DNA of 64,000 nucleotides from Helicobacter bilis ATCC 51630 (GTDB lineage Bacteria > Campylobacterota > Campylobacteria > Campylobacterales > Helicobacteraceae): the NCBI RefSeq assembly GCF_000686565.1, contig NZ_JMKW01000007.1, forward strand, positions 1 through 64,000. The letters run 5' to 3'. Shown here in pieces: positions 42,090 to 51,593 of this stretch. The notes under the pieces were generated by a model. It saw only the letters and a program-made list of their open reading frames with translations. It was not told the origin of the DNA and did no database searches. The number at the start of each line of letters is the position of its first letter. The stretch's first letter is position 1. The position numbers and the translations under genes were made by a program.

Positions 42090-43370
42090 TTACTTTGGCT
42101 TGATAGCACCAGATAGCATTGCATGTGCGGCGATACCAATAGCTGTTGCACCCAAAATGACCATACCAACCCTATCTGCAGTGTGATCGGCACCAGCACC
42201 TCTAAAGGCTGTTTGATAGCGATTCCCAATCGGCACTTCAAATGGCGACATCGTATCCCAGAAATGTGGCTCACTACAGCCTATGCAACCATGTCCTGCA
42301 CCAATAGGCCAATTTGTATGCGAGTTAAATCGTAATTTTGAGCAGTTATTGAAAGTATAAGGACCTTTACAACCAACCTTATACAAGCAGTAACCATTCT
42401 TTGCATTTTCATCGCCAAAGTGTTGCACAAACTCACCTGCATCAAAGCGACCCCTTCTCTCACATAAATCATGGATTCTATGTCCATACGCCCATTTTGG
42501 TCTATGGAATGCATCGAGTGCCATATCACCAAACAAAATATGCTGCATAAGTGTGCCTACAATATTTTTTTCATTCGGCGGACAACCCGGAACATTAATA
42601 ACTTTTTTGTCAATAATATCACTCAAAGGATGCGCATTTGTAGGATTTGGTGCAGCCGCTTGCACTCCACCAAAGCTAGAGCATGTTCCAATGGCAAAAA
42701 TTGCTGCTGCATGTTTTGCTACATGTCTGCATTCTTCAGCACCAGTCCTGCCAGATGCACCAATGGTAAGGAAATATTCGGTATCTTTTGGAATCCCACC
42801 TTCTACCATCACAACATAGCGACCATCATATTTTTTTACCGCATCTTCTAAACTTTTTTCCGCTTGATACCCAGATGCCGCCATGATAGTCTCATGGTAT
42901 TCCATGCTTACATAATCAAAAATGATAGAATCAATACCCGGATCTTCACTTCTTAATAAACTTTCACTGCAACCTGTGCATTCTGCCATGTGTAACCATA
43001 TAATAGGCACTCTATCAGCAAGCTCTGCGGCACGAGCTGTAAGAGGTGCAAAAGTAGCAGGCAGCCCAATTGATGCAGTAACAACTGCTGCCCATTTCAT
43101 AAAATCCCTTCTTTGAATACCTTTTTCTTGTAAGACTTCTTTTAAATCTTTACCGCTTTTTTCTTCTCTTAATGAAGGGAGTTTCGCTAACTTATCTAGT
43201 CGTTTTTTAACCTTTTTAAAAAGCGATTGTTTTGTATGGAATGTGAGATTATCACCTTTTGGGTTTTGACTATAATCTAATGCGATATTTGCGGTGTCGT
43301 GTGGCATGGAATCTGAGAGCATAGTATCAGTATGCAACATTCCCTGCGTAGTTTCATGTTTGCTCATCAT
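42090..43370 (-). CDS. hydA: [NiFe]-hydrogenase small subunit HydA
   Basis: Iron-sulfur subunit (426 aa), exported by the Tat system and carrying the large subunit along. The Tat motif QRRDFMKWAAVVTASIGLP lies at residues 86-104, preceded by a long polar n-region of about 85 residues, longer than usual for this family. Cluster ligands are in AECTGCSESLLR, NVPGCPPNEKN and the C-terminal GCIGCSEPHFWD. A membrane-anchor helix near the end (VILGATAIGIAAHAML) is typical. AAGGATACA precedes the ATG pair, and a 17-bp inverted repeat lies 40-56 bp upstream. First gene of the operon. Confidence 0.96.
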   Translation of the reverse strand: MMSKHETTQGMLHTDTMLSDSMPHDTANIALDYSQNPKGDNLTFHTKQSLFKKVKKRLDKLAKLPSLREEKSGKDLKEVLQEKGIQRRDFMKWAAVVTASIGLPATFAPLTARAAELADRVPIIWLHMAECTGCSESLLRSEDPGIDSIIFDYVSMEYHETIMAASGYQAEKSLEDAVKKYDGRYVVMVEGGIPKDTEYFLTIGASGRTGAEECRHVAKHAAAIFAIGTCSSFGGVQAAAPNPTNAHPLSDIIDKKVINVPGCPPNEKNIVGTLMQHILFGDMALDAFHRPKWAYGHRIHDLCERRGRFDAGEFVQHFGDENAKNGYCLYKVGCKGPYTFNNCSKLRFNSHTNWPIGAGHGCIGCSEPHFWDTMSPFEVPIGNRYQTAFRGAGADHTADRVGMVILGATAIGIAAHAMLSGAIKPK

Positions 43371-43409
43371 TGTATCCTTAATGAAAAGTTTTGGGAGTTA
43401 TAGTGTCGT

Positions 43410-43426
43410 TATTTTACAATAAAATA
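43410..43426. promoter_or_regulatory. Inverted repeat upstream of hydA
   Basis: TATTTTA CAA TAAAATA, perfect 7-bp arms, 40-56 bp before the hydA ATG. A metal- or redox-responsive operator is possible, but the repeat matches no NikR or Fur consensus exactly. Confidence 0.3.
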
Positions 43427-43555
43427 CATATTTTCCTAGATTATGTGCGTATTTATTCCAAAATCAATACATTTATGTAACTGAATGTAACTAAAACTTT
43501 GAAAGGCTGTGTTCTGTGTGTATCAATCTGCTTGCATTATGAATTATGAATAGTT

Positions 43556-44326
43556 TTATTGCTTTTGTTTAGAATCTAGCCTAACATACAAACCGCGTTT
43601 TTTTTGCAATGGTGGTAATGTAATGCCAGAATCTTTTAATAAACGCATATTTCTACAAGATTCTATCACGCCATAATCACATGCGATATGAAAAAAATAT
43701 AGTGCATTTGCAAAATCTTTTTTATAGTTAGCATAGACTACGGCAAGATTAAAACAAGCTTGTGGATACTGCATAGAACACGCTCTAGTAAAAGATTGTA
43801 AAGCCGCATGTCCGCCCACATTAGATGATGATCGCATAGACTGCAATACGCCCATATTATAGCAACCTATCACATCAGCATTATTACAAGCAGCATTGTA
43901 TGCAATTTCTGCTTCATCTATATTGCCACTCATTTGATAAAGTAATCCAAGTAGAGAACAACCCAGCTTTTCATTCGATTGACAAGACTTTTGTAGATAA
44001 GGTATTGCTTCTCTATCACTTCCATTTGCACTCAGCGTAGCACCTATAATATGACATACATGTATTTCACATTCATTCACGCTTGGCACACCTTGCTTAA
44101 GCAATAGCGAACATGAATCTTTTATCCCATTAGAGCATTGTTGCAATAAAGGCATAATATCTTGTTGCACCCTTTGTGTGTTGTTAGCTTTATATGGCAT
44201 ATACGGGTTTGCAAATGCAACAAATACATTGCAAAAAAATACCACCAAATACCGATACAGCACAGAATCTACCTTTATATACTTAAACTTATTGCGATAG
44301 GCACTCATGGCAATAGCATTTACCAT
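43556..44326 (-). CDS. Hcp-like cysteine-rich SEL1-repeat protein
   Basis: Exported protein (up to 256 aa) with four SEL1/TPR-like repeats in which pairs of cysteines are spaced C-x7-C: CQSNEKLGC, CNNADVIGC, CSMQYPQAC and CDYGVIESC, the disulfide pattern of Helicobacter cysteine-rich proteins. The N-terminal hydrophobic segment (YLVVFFCNVFVAFA) is a signal peptide. Such proteins are secreted and some bind beta-lactams or act on host cells; here the role is open. It overlaps the preceding small gene by 38 bp if the first ATG is used; ATG 44308 would reduce the overlap. Confidence 0.8.
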   Translation of the reverse strand: MVNAIAMSAYRNKFKYIKVDSVLYRYLVVFFCNVFVAFANPYMPYKANNTQRVQQDIMPLLQQCSNGIKDSCSLLLKQGVPSVNECEIHVCHIIGATLSANGSDREAIPYLQKSCQSNEKLGCSLLGLLYQMSGNIDEAEIAYNAACNNADVIGCYNMGVLQSMRSSSNVGGHAALQSFTRACSMQYPQACFNLAVVYANYKKDFANALYFFHIACDYGVIESCRNMRLLKDSGITLPPLQKKRGLYVRLDSKQKQ

Positions 44327-44486
44327 TCTTTTTTTTCATATCTACTTGTGTGATATATACGCCACATTTTACACATTGCATGAGATTTATTTCTTTATTT
44401 TTACTTGATTTTTTATTGTTCTGCTGCATGTTAAGTAGCACAAGAACAAGCACTGCAATGACAACAATAAGCAATAAATACAGCAC
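44289..44486 (-). CDS. Small membrane protein with a zinc-ribbon tail
   Basis: Protein of 65 aa: one N-terminal membrane helix (residues 1-19), a basic linker, then MQCVKCGVYITQ and CYCHECLSQ, two CxxC knuckles that fit a zinc ribbon, as in PP0621-type proteins. GTG 44486 follows AGGGAGAGATT. It lies between the protease-fold gene and the Hcp-like gene on the same strand. Confidence 0.65.
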   Translation of the reverse strand: MLYLLLIVVIAVLVLVLLNMQQNNKKSSKNKEINLMQCVKCGVYITQVDMKKKNGKCYCHECLSQ

Positions 44487-44504
44487 AATCTCTCCCTTGA
44501 AATA

Positions 44505-45437
44505 CTATTTTATCGCAGTATTATTTTTCATACATGCACGCGTTAGATCGCTAGTAGGCAATAATCTTCTTTTTGCTACATCGCAGACAAAATCTCTTAC
44601 TTCATCACTTGAGACAACCACATTTCGCCGTTTAGGCTCATTCACACTATATAAAAAGCCCACAAAATGCCCACCTGAATTAAAAAGTGGTAGTCCATGT
44701 ATGGCGCTATGTTTTTGGATATTCGCAATACTTGCAGATTTGTAAAATAAGGCATTGTTCTCTGTTACAAATGGAAACAATACATTATCCTTACGGCTAA
44801 GCACCGTGCTTTTTAGCATTCCCTTATAAATTGGAGTGAAATGATGTAAATTAATTCTTTGATGATAAAAGCTTTCTTCGCGAGTGTTACAATAAATATC
44901 TGTGTAGTTTTCAGCCCTAAGTAATGAAAGCTTAGAATCTGTTGCGCGCAAACGAAGCATGGCAAAGCACATAAGCGATTTACTAGAATCATCTTGCATT
45001 TTTGCCATAACACTGCGTAAATACGCCCCATCTTCATTCATCAAATCAGCAGCAGCAAGGATATATCCATCTTTTAGTAAGATTCCATAACCCTGCTTTT
45101 GCACTCCATTGTCAAATAATGCAGTAAGCAATGCAATAGAATATAAAAAGCTACCTTTTCTAGCCCCAAGTGTAGGCATAGCCCCACTTGCAAGGAAGCC
45201 GCCTTGATAGCCTTGTGTGCCTTGCTTATTCTGTGTGACTTTATTTGAATTGCTACTTTTATTCCCACTTTTATTTTGACCGCCTGATTGTGGAATCTTT
45301 GTCGTGCCACCATCTATGCAGCCATACAAATCATTGCAATCTCCAAATCCATCAGCATAAAGCGGCGAAACTAACACGCAACAAGACAATACAAAAAACA
45401 ACATAAAAGACTTAACATGTGAAAAAAGAAGCGACAT
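44505..45437 (-). CDS. Secreted protein with a degenerate trypsin-like fold
   Basis: Exported protein (310 aa) with a signal peptide (SFMLFFVLSCCVLVSPLYA), a Gly/Ser/Asn/Gln-rich linker (residues about 45-85) and a domain that follows the layout of trypsin-like (HtrA-type) proteases. GYGILLKDGYILAAADLM corresponds to the strand that normally carries the catalytic His, here Ala/Asp; HGLPLFNSGGHFVGFLYS corresponds to the GNSGGPL loop, but the nucleophile Ser is not in place. It is therefore probably an inactive protease-like binding protein. GGAGTAGAT precedes the ATG. The fold assignment is moderately sure. Confidence 0.5.
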   Translation of the reverse strand: MSLLFSHVKSFMLFFVLSCCVLVSPLYADGFGDCNDLYGCIDGGTTKIPQSGGQNKSGNKSSNSNKVTQNKQGTQGYQGGFLASGAMPTLGARKGSFLYSIALLTALFDNGVQKQGYGILLKDGYILAAADLMNEDGAYLRSVMAKMQDDSSKSLMCFAMLRLRATDSKLSLLRAENYTDIYCNTREESFYHQRINLHHFTPIYKGMLKSTVLSRKDNVLFPFVTENNALFYKSASIANIQKHSAIHGLPLFNSGGHFVGFLYSVNEPKRRNVVVSSDEVRDFVCDVAKRRLLPTSDLTRACMKNNTAIK

Positions 45438-45548
45438 ATCTACTCCAAATTTACTTTTAATCCTAAATTATAACATTAAATCTTGAAATTTACCGGCAAA
45501 GTTGCTAGAATCTCAACTTTTGAATCACTGAAATTTAAGGATTTTACA

Positions 45549-46049
45549 ATGGGATTAAAAGAATATAAACTTTTGGCAGACGAGTTACAAACATTGCAAT
45601 ATGCTATCGTTGAAACAAATAAGGGTGTTATGTATATAAAGCTTTTTCCAGAACATGCACCACAAGCAGTAAGTAACTTTGCTACACTTGCTAATAGTGG
45701 CTTTTATGATGATTTGAATTTTCATCGCGTGATAGCTGGTTTTATGGCTCAAGGTGGCTGTCCAAAGGGCGATGGCACAGGTGGTCCGGGCTATACTATA
45801 AAATGTGAGCTTGAAAATAACCCAACAAAGCATAATCGTGGCACTTTATCTATGGCTCACGCTGGGAGAAATACGGGTGGTAGTCAGTTTTTTATCTGTT
45901 TTGCGCCACAACCGCATTTAGATGGCGAACACACCGCCTTTGGTCGTATCCCAGTAAATGAAAAGGTAAGCTATGAAGTTTTAGATTCTCTAAAACAAGG
46001 AGATATTATTAAGAGTATCCGCGTAGTTGCTGAATTGCCAAAGGTTTAA
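45549..46049 (+). CDS. Peptidyl-prolyl cis-trans isomerase, cyclophilin type
   Basis: Cytoplasmic cyclophilin (166 aa) that speeds proline isomerisation. The family segments are NFATLANSGFYDDLNFHRVIAG, MAQGGCPKGDGTGGPG, RGTLSMAHAGRNTGGSQFFI and LDGEHTAFGRI. No signal peptide is present, so it is the cytosolic rather than the periplasmic form. ATG 45549 follows AAGGATTTTACA; a frame-continuous start at 45483 has no site. It is convergent with the TrpC-like gene, separated by a hairpin. Confidence 0.93.
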   Translation: MGLKEYKLLADELQTLQYAIVETNKGVMYIKLFPEHAPQAVSNFATLANSGFYDDLNFHRVIAGFMAQGGCPKGDGTGGPGYTIKCELENNPTKHNRGTLSMAHAGRNTGGSQFFICFAPQPHLDGEHTAFGRIPVNEKVSYEVLDSLKQGDIIKSIRVVAELPKV

Positions 46050-46068
46050 ACTCTCTTAAACCGCATAA

Positions 46069-46102
46069 AAGATTCTATCTATTTTTGCTTTTATAGAATC
46101 TT
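46069..46102. terminator. Hairpin built of a convergent AGATTCT pair
   Basis: AAGATTCTAT (46069-46078) and ATAGAATCTT (46093-46102), perfect 10-bp arms with a T-rich 14-nt loop, lying between the convergent ends of the cyclophilin and TrpC-like genes. A bidirectional terminator is likely. Confidence 0.5.
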
Positions 46103-46121
46103 GTGAAATAGATATACTTCA

Positions 46122-46940
46122 TTATTGACTTACAATAAGAATATCGACAAGATTCTCTATTCCGATATTCCTATCTACAAATGCAATACTCTCTTTGGGT
46201 AATGCGTCTATAGTCTCATTTGTCGCATAGAAGCAATGAAAAAGATTCTCAAATTGCTGAAATATCTCTAAATCATTTGTATCCATAACACGCAAAATAG
46301 GGATAATCCCAAGATTATATGCAAAGGCTATGAGTTTATTTATATGTGTTTGTATGCTATGTGTGAGAGAATGATTTCTTATAGAATCTTGTGTGTTCAG
46401 GGCTATTTCAGAAGCAATATCATCAATATTAGAATCTAGTAGCATAGGATTAGATTCCAAAGCATGTAAAATCTCACAATATATTTGTAAATGCTTGATA
46501 TTGAGTATAATCATATCTGCCCCGCTAATAGTAGATTCTAGAATCTGATATTCATCAATAAATACACTTTCATGGACAACAAAAGCAGGGGATAATCGCC
46601 GTATCATACTTAAATAGTCCATACTATCCGCACTCTCATTATTTGCGAGTTTATCCAAATCGCTAAATATCACGCAAAAAATCTCTTTATCAAACTCTAC
46701 GCTATGGTCTAAACGGCTTGTTTGTATGAGTTTAGATAGCTTTTCTGTGTTGGTATATAGGGCTTTTTTGGGTGTATTTGTCTTTAACTTTTCATAGAGA
46801 TAAGATTTATCTGATAAACGCGGTAAAAAGCAAGTATATGCAAGAGAGCGACCAAGCATATCCTTTGGCATGATTTGTTTTTTATTTGATAAATACTGCA
46901 TAATATACAGCATTTGCTGATAAGAAATCTCTTGTTTCAT
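46122..46940 (-). CDS. Divergent TrpC-like (indole-glycerol-phosphate synthase-like) protein
   Basis: Protein of 272 aa in which several segments resemble indole-3-glycerol-phosphate synthase: IRRLSPAFVV (like the KKASPS strand), FIDEYQILESTISGADMIIL (like DFIIDPYQIYEARAAGADAIL), and LIAFAYNLGIIPILRVMDTND. Catalytic residues are partly missing and a block is deleted, so it is unlikely to make tryptophan and may be a repurposed TIM-barrel protein. AAGGGAAAAGT precedes ATG 46940. It stands alone. The relationship is a visual impression and needs a profile search. Confidence 0.35.
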   Translation of the reverse strand: MKQEISYQQMLYIMQYLSNKKQIMPKDMLGRSLAYTCFLPRLSDKSYLYEKLKTNTPKKALYTNTEKLSKLIQTSRLDHSVEFDKEIFCVIFSDLDKLANNESADSMDYLSMIRRLSPAFVVHESVFIDEYQILESTISGADMIILNIKHLQIYCEILHALESNPMLLDSNIDDIASEIALNTQDSIRNHSLTHSIQTHINKLIAFAYNLGIIPILRVMDTNDLEIFQQFENLFHCFYATNETIDALPKESIAFVDRNIGIENLVDILIVSQ

Positions 46941-47199
46941 ACTTTTCCCTTAAGGTTTTATATAAAAGTTTAGAATCTAGTTTTATGATTTTTACATAAT
47001 TTTAGAAGGTTTAAGATTCTAAAATACGGCTTCTATATCACTTGCACTCACCCATTTGAATTGGATTCTAAAGATTTATAAAAATATTTAATGTGTTATT
47101 CTTTTGTTTTTTAAGGCTTTGCTAGATTCTAAAGCCCTTTTTTACGCCCCAGCCTTACCACCTATTCAAAGAGCGGATTCTAAAAAATCTTAGTTTTTG

Positions 47200-47565
47200 T
47201 TATTTAACTCTCTCTTTTGGGATAAATATAAGCGATATAGAATTAACACAATGGCGGGTGTTTTTAGCGGTGAAGCCCTCACCTCTAAAAACATGTCCTA
47301 AATGTGCGTTACAATGATTGCATATAATCTCTGTTCGCACTCCATCTCCATCTAGCACTTCTTTTACATTATTTTCAATACTAGAATCAAAGCTAGGCCA
47401 ACCACAATGTCCGCTAAATTTTGAATCTGAAGTAAATAAAGGCATCTCACACACTTTGCATACATAGATTCCATCTTCAAAAAAGTCATTATACTCCCCG
47501 CTAAATGGGGCTTCTGTGCCTTTCTCTAAAAGCACATATTTTTCAAACTCACTTAATGTTTTCAT
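47200..47565 (-). CDS. msrB: Peptide-methionine (R)-S-oxide reductase
   Basis: MsrB (121 aa) repairs R-methionine sulfoxide in proteins. It has the zinc pairs CKVCEMP and CNHCNAHLG and the catalytic RHCVNSISL near the C-terminus. The family segments GTEAPFSGEYNDFFEDGIYVC and CGWPSFDSSI are clear. No MsrA domain is fused. It starts ten bases after pflB (AGGGCTAAAT before the ATG) and ends the serS-pflB-msrB operon. Confidence 0.95.
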   Translation of the reverse strand: MKTLSEFEKYVLLEKGTEAPFSGEYNDFFEDGIYVCKVCEMPLFTSDSKFSGHCGWPSFDSSIENNVKEVLDGDGVRTEIICNHCNAHLGHVFRGEGFTAKNTRHCVNSISLIFIPKERVK

Positions 47566-47575
47566 ATTTAGCCCT

Positions 47576-50131
47576 TTATTTTGGGGTATTCACCTTTGAA
47601 TCATCAATGGTGAAGTCAATAAATTCTGATTTAAATCCATGATTTGCAATGCTATTATAATGCTGTGCTGCGGCGTTGTAATTCTCTGCTTCTTGATATA
47701 GCACACCTAAGGCATAGCGACTTTCATAATTCACACTAGAATCCATTTTTGATAATTGTAATAAAAGACTTGCGGCATTCTTGTGTCCAGCCCCAATTGC
47801 TGCCACAGCACCTAAATAACGCGTATAGCTATCATCTTCTTTCAAGCCATTAATTAATCTGTCATAAATCGCATAGCTTTCTTCAAAGTTTTGCTGATAG
47901 ATATTTAAAAGTCCTAAGGCTTGTAGTAAGCCATTTGGATTTTTTGTCTGTGTGCTTAGCTTGTAGTTTAAAAGCTTTTTTTCTCGCTCAAGATTCCCAG
48001 TTATAAAGCCCACATAGATATATAGCTCTCGTGCTAGATTTGGTCCATAGAAAACATTGTCTAGATTCATATTATCTTCTCTAAAGAGATACTGCATATT
48101 AAGCGATGAATTCTTCACATTTGTGCCATAGTTTCTTGCTAAATCAAGCAGGATATTTGACACAATATCATTTGATTGATAGTATTTTAGCCGCTCAAAA
48201 CCAGCGACAATATTTTTCGTATCTCTCATGTGTATCGCACTGATTGACTGAAAGGCTAGTGCCATTGCCCTTTTTTCATTCGCTTCAGGGATATATACGC
48301 CCATATCAGTTGGGTTATTTACCCATTCTTTGATTTTACTAAATAATACGAGTTGCTCTCTTGGCATTTTGCTATCTGCTATGCTTTGCCCTAGATTCAC
48401 ATTCAAAGTGCTTATATCTTTATAGACAAGTTTGCCTGTAACCATAGCAAAAGCACCTGCTTGCACATCTGTCATATCAAGGTGATAGGCACGCAAAAAG
48501 TGCTTATAAGCATTCGCAAAATCGCCAACTTGTGCGTAAATTAGCCCCGCATTATAATGTAATACAGCATGATTTGGATTCTCATCGACATCATGTTTAA
48601 TCATTGCTAAAGCCCCGCGTAAATCATTCTCATTAATCTTACGCAAGGATTGGGCTATGCTTGTATTAATGTTTGAGATAGTAGCACCTTTGATTAATAT
48701 CGCATGGCTTTCTTCAAGATTCCCTAAATTGATTTTAGAATCTAGCACACCATCTGAAATAATGCTTAAAGCTTCATTCACATTAAACACACGATAAGGG
48801 GCATAATAGAATAGAATCTTACTTGTCAAAAGGTTTGAATGCTCAAAAGTCCTATTCCAAAACTCTTCTTGGGCTAACTGCACATTAAAAACATTTGGAG
48901 CAACTCTAGCTTGTATAGGATAGGGGTTTATAATATCATTTTCTTTTTTTTCGCCACCAAACTCATCAATAATCCTTGCTGCTTCGATAAAATCGCCTAA
49001 TTTTAGATTAATAAGCTGCATAGTCATTTTCGCATGCCAATCATTTGGATATTGTATGAGATAGTTATGCACATGAGCCCTTGCTGCATTGAGACTGCCC
49101 TGCCTTGCTAATAGCTGACCTAGTGCAAGTTCATCTTGCTTTTCTGCGACAGCCTTTAAGTTATTATAGGCTTGGACATTGTCGTTAAAAAGGGTATAAA
49201 GCTTTGCTGCTAGCCTCTTGCTATCTTTGTCAAAATGCGTATTTGTATCGTGATTAAGCGGTGATAGTGCCTCAAAATACTGCCCTTGATAGTATTGATT
49301 GAGAGCATAGGAATAGGCGTATGGCGGGAGATTGCTGATTTGATTAGCATAGGTATTTGCGATATTGATATAGTATTGATACTTATCCATATCGCCTAAT
49401 CTAAAGGCACTCACTGCTGCATTAATCGCACTTAGTGCTACATCTTCCCCTGCTGAAATAGCCTTATCATAGTATTCTATACTTTTTTGATAGTCTTTTG
49501 ATTTTGCATTAATCACACCTAAGTTATAGTTTGCAATAGCCTTTGCGTAAGTAGCGATTTGATTAAAAAGCATTAAAGCTTCTTGCTTATCGCCTGTTTT
49601 ATAGAGCATATCTGCTTTTTGAATCATATTTTCAAGATTCTTATTATCTACAACTGGGGGCTTTGTGGTAACTTCTGGAATGCTTGGTAACACAACGCCA
49701 CCTTGACTTTCAGCATTACTTCCTTCTTGTATATTAGCCCCACCACTACTGCCGCCTTGATTATTTGCGTTTGTTTGCTGTGTGCTTTGAGTAGCACTCT
49801 GCTCTGTTTCAGAATCTTGCTTTGGTTTAAAGGCACTTACAAGTAGCATAACAAGCAATAGCACAAAAAGTAGCAACAGCACTACAAGCAAAATGCGTCT
49901 AGTTTTTACCCCTAGCTTCTCATCAATGTTGCGTATAAGCGGAATATCTTTAGCATTATCTCTAGCAAAGTTTTCTAATGGCGTGAAAAATGCCATAATG
50001 CCACTTGGCTTTTTCTTCTTTTCTTCAGGTTTAGATTCTGTATTTTCATCAGTGTTATTAGAATCTTTTACTTCATCTGTTGCTAGATCTTCTGCTGCTA
50101 TATCTTCTGGTTTTTTTTGCTCTTCTGCCAT
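47576..50131 (-). CDS. pflB: Flagellar TPR protein PflB
   Basis: Large membrane protein (851 aa) needed for flagellar motor function in Campylobacterota, where PflA/PflB form part of the periplasmic scaffold around the stators. The N-terminus is cytoplasmic, highly charged (residues 1-78); one membrane helix follows (RILLVVLLLLFVLLLVMLLV, 79-98), then a Ser/Gln/Gly-rich linker and many TPR-like repeats (for example NYNLGVINAKSKDYQKSIEY) to the C-terminus. Location directly downstream of serS is the arrangement of C. jejuni serS-pflB (Cj0389-Cj0390), which supports the call. GGGGATTAGGGA precedes the ATG, and msrB follows. Confidence 0.8.
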   Translation of the reverse strand: MAEEQKKPEDIAAEDLATDEVKDSNNTDENTESKPEEKKKKPSGIMAFFTPLENFARDNAKDIPLIRNIDEKLGVKTRRILLVVLLLLFVLLLVMLLVSAFKPKQDSETEQSATQSTQQTNANNQGGSSGGANIQEGSNAESQGGVVLPSIPEVTTKPPVVDNKNLENMIQKADMLYKTGDKQEALMLFNQIATYAKAIANYNLGVINAKSKDYQKSIEYYDKAISAGEDVALSAINAAVSAFRLGDMDKYQYYINIANTYANQISNLPPYAYSYALNQYYQGQYFEALSPLNHDTNTHFDKDSKRLAAKLYTLFNDNVQAYNNLKAVAEKQDELALGQLLARQGSLNAARAHVHNYLIQYPNDWHAKMTMQLINLKLGDFIEAARIIDEFGGEKKENDIINPYPIQARVAPNVFNVQLAQEEFWNRTFEHSNLLTSKILFYYAPYRVFNVNEALSIISDGVLDSKINLGNLEESHAILIKGATISNINTSIAQSLRKINENDLRGALAMIKHDVDENPNHAVLHYNAGLIYAQVGDFANAYKHFLRAYHLDMTDVQAGAFAMVTGKLVYKDISTLNVNLGQSIADSKMPREQLVLFSKIKEWVNNPTDMGVYIPEANEKRAMALAFQSISAIHMRDTKNIVAGFERLKYYQSNDIVSNILLDLARNYGTNVKNSSLNMQYLFREDNMNLDNVFYGPNLARELYIYVGFITGNLEREKKLLNYKLSTQTKNPNGLLQALGLLNIYQQNFEESYAIYDRLINGLKEDDSYTRYLGAVAAIGAGHKNAASLLLQLSKMDSSVNYESRYALGVLYQEAENYNAAAQHYNSIANHGFKSEFIDFTIDDSKVNTPK

Positions 50132-50159
50132 TCCCTAATCCCCAAATAAACTATAGAAT

Positions 50160-51455
50160 CTAAAGATACTTTTCTAATACTTTAGGTATTTGAATGCTAC
50201 CATCAGCTTGTTGAAAATTCTCCATAATAGCAACAAGAGTCCTACCTACTGCTAAGCTTGAGCCATTTAGCGTATGTGTGAGTGTATTTTTACCTGCCCT
50301 TTTGTATCTTATCTTAGCCCTACGCGCTTGAAAATCCGCACAATTTGACACAGAGCTAATCTCACGATAGCAGTTCTGCCCGGGTAGCCATACCTCTAAA
50401 TCAATGGTATTTGTCGCAGAAAAGCCTATATCGCCACTGCAAAGCTGCACTAGCCTATGTGGTAACTCTAAAGATTCTAAAAGCTTTGATACATTATCTA
50501 CCATTCTTTGCTGCATAGATTCACTTTGTTCTGGTGTGGTGATTGCCACAAGCTCGACTTTGTCAAACTGATGCTGCCTTATAATGCCACGCGTATCCCT
50601 TCCTGCACTACCTGCCTCTTTTCTAAAGCAAGGTGTATATGCCGTCATCATAATGGGTAGCTCACTCTCTGTTAGAATCATATCTTGATAAAGATTAGTG
50701 AGAGAAATCTCTGAAGTAGAAATAAGATAGAGATTATGCCCTTTATTAGAATCTTCACTCTCATTTATATCATCATTCATAGATTCTATATGAAACATAT
50801 CATCAGCAAATTTTGGCAGCTGCCCCGTCCCAAACATAGCCCTTTCATTTACAATAACTGGCACACTGCATACCTCAAAGCCATTTTTATAGTTAAAATC
50901 AAGCATATAAGATATTAAAGCATGATTTAGTCTCGCAGCTTCTCCACGCAAAACAGAAAAACGACTTTTAGCAAGTTTTACCCCCGCTTCAAAGTCAATC
51001 CATTTATTTTTCTCTGCAAGTTCCCAATGCTCTTTTGGTGTGAAGCTAAACTTTTTTGGCTCTAAAACATGCTTAATCACAACATTATCGTTTTCATCTG
51101 TGCCTATGGGCGTATTTTTATCTAAAAGGTTTGGAATCTTAAGTAAAATCTCTTGCAATGCTACTTCTGCTTTGGCTACCTTTGCAACCTCTTCTTGCAC
51201 CTTTCTTTTTAATGTATCAAGGTTTTCTTTATGACTTTGCAAAAGATTAGAATCTGCCCTCTTTCGCATGAGTTCGCCATATTCTTTTGAGAGTTTATTT
51301 TGTTCTGCCTGCATAGATTCTGCTATGTTTTTTTGTTGCTTTAACTTATTTGCATTCTCTTTCAATACATCAAGCATGGCTTTTTCTACATTCCTATTGG
51401 CAAGATTCTGTGCTACATAGTCAAAATCTTGTAATAAAAGTTTAACATCAATCAT
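50160..51455 (-). CDS. serS: Seryl-tRNA synthetase
   Basis: SerS (431 aa) charges tRNA-Ser and tRNA-Sec. It has the N-terminal antiparallel coiled coil (residues about 30-105), motif 2 [24 protein letters not shown], and motif 3 in [19 protein letters not shown]. Lengths and boundaries match the family. AAAAGGTATTTCTCA precedes ATG 51455. It is the first gene of the operon with pflB and msrB, divergent from cheV across about 140 bp. Confidence 0.97.
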   Translation of the reverse strand: MIDVKLLLQDFDYVAQNLANRNVEKAMLDVLKENANKLKQQKNIAESMQAEQNKLSKEYGELMRKRADSNLLQSHKENLDTLKRKVQEEVAKVAKAEVALQEILLKIPNLLDKNTPIGTDENDNVVIKHVLEPKKFSFTPKEHWELAEKNKWIDFEAGVKLAKSRFSVLRGEAARLNHALISYMLDFNYKNGFEVCSVPVIVNERAMFGTGQLPKFADDMFHIESMNDDINESEDSNKGHNLYLISTSEISLTNLYQDMILTESELPIMMTAYTPCFRKEAGSAGRDTRGIIRQHQFDKVELVAITTPEQSESMQQRMVDNVSKLLESLELPHRLVQLCSGDIGFSATNTIDLEVWLPGQNCYREISSVSNCADFQARRAKIRYKRAGKNTLTHTLNGSSLAVGRTLVAIMENFQQADGSIQIPKVLEKYL

Positions 51456-51553
51456 TGAGAAATACCTTTTAGCAACTATGAATATTTATGTATAAAAGAA
51501 GCAATTATAACAAAATAATGATATAAAATGTATTGATAAAAGATTTTTTTTGT

Positions 51554-51559
51554 TAAAAT
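51554..51559 (+). promoter_or_regulatory. Putative -10 box for cheV
   Basis: TGTTAAAAT, extended -10 form, 35 bp before the TTG start of cheV. Confidence 0.4.
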
Positions 51560-51593
51560 AACAGCAATAAAATAAAAGTTTAGGAGCTTTGTT

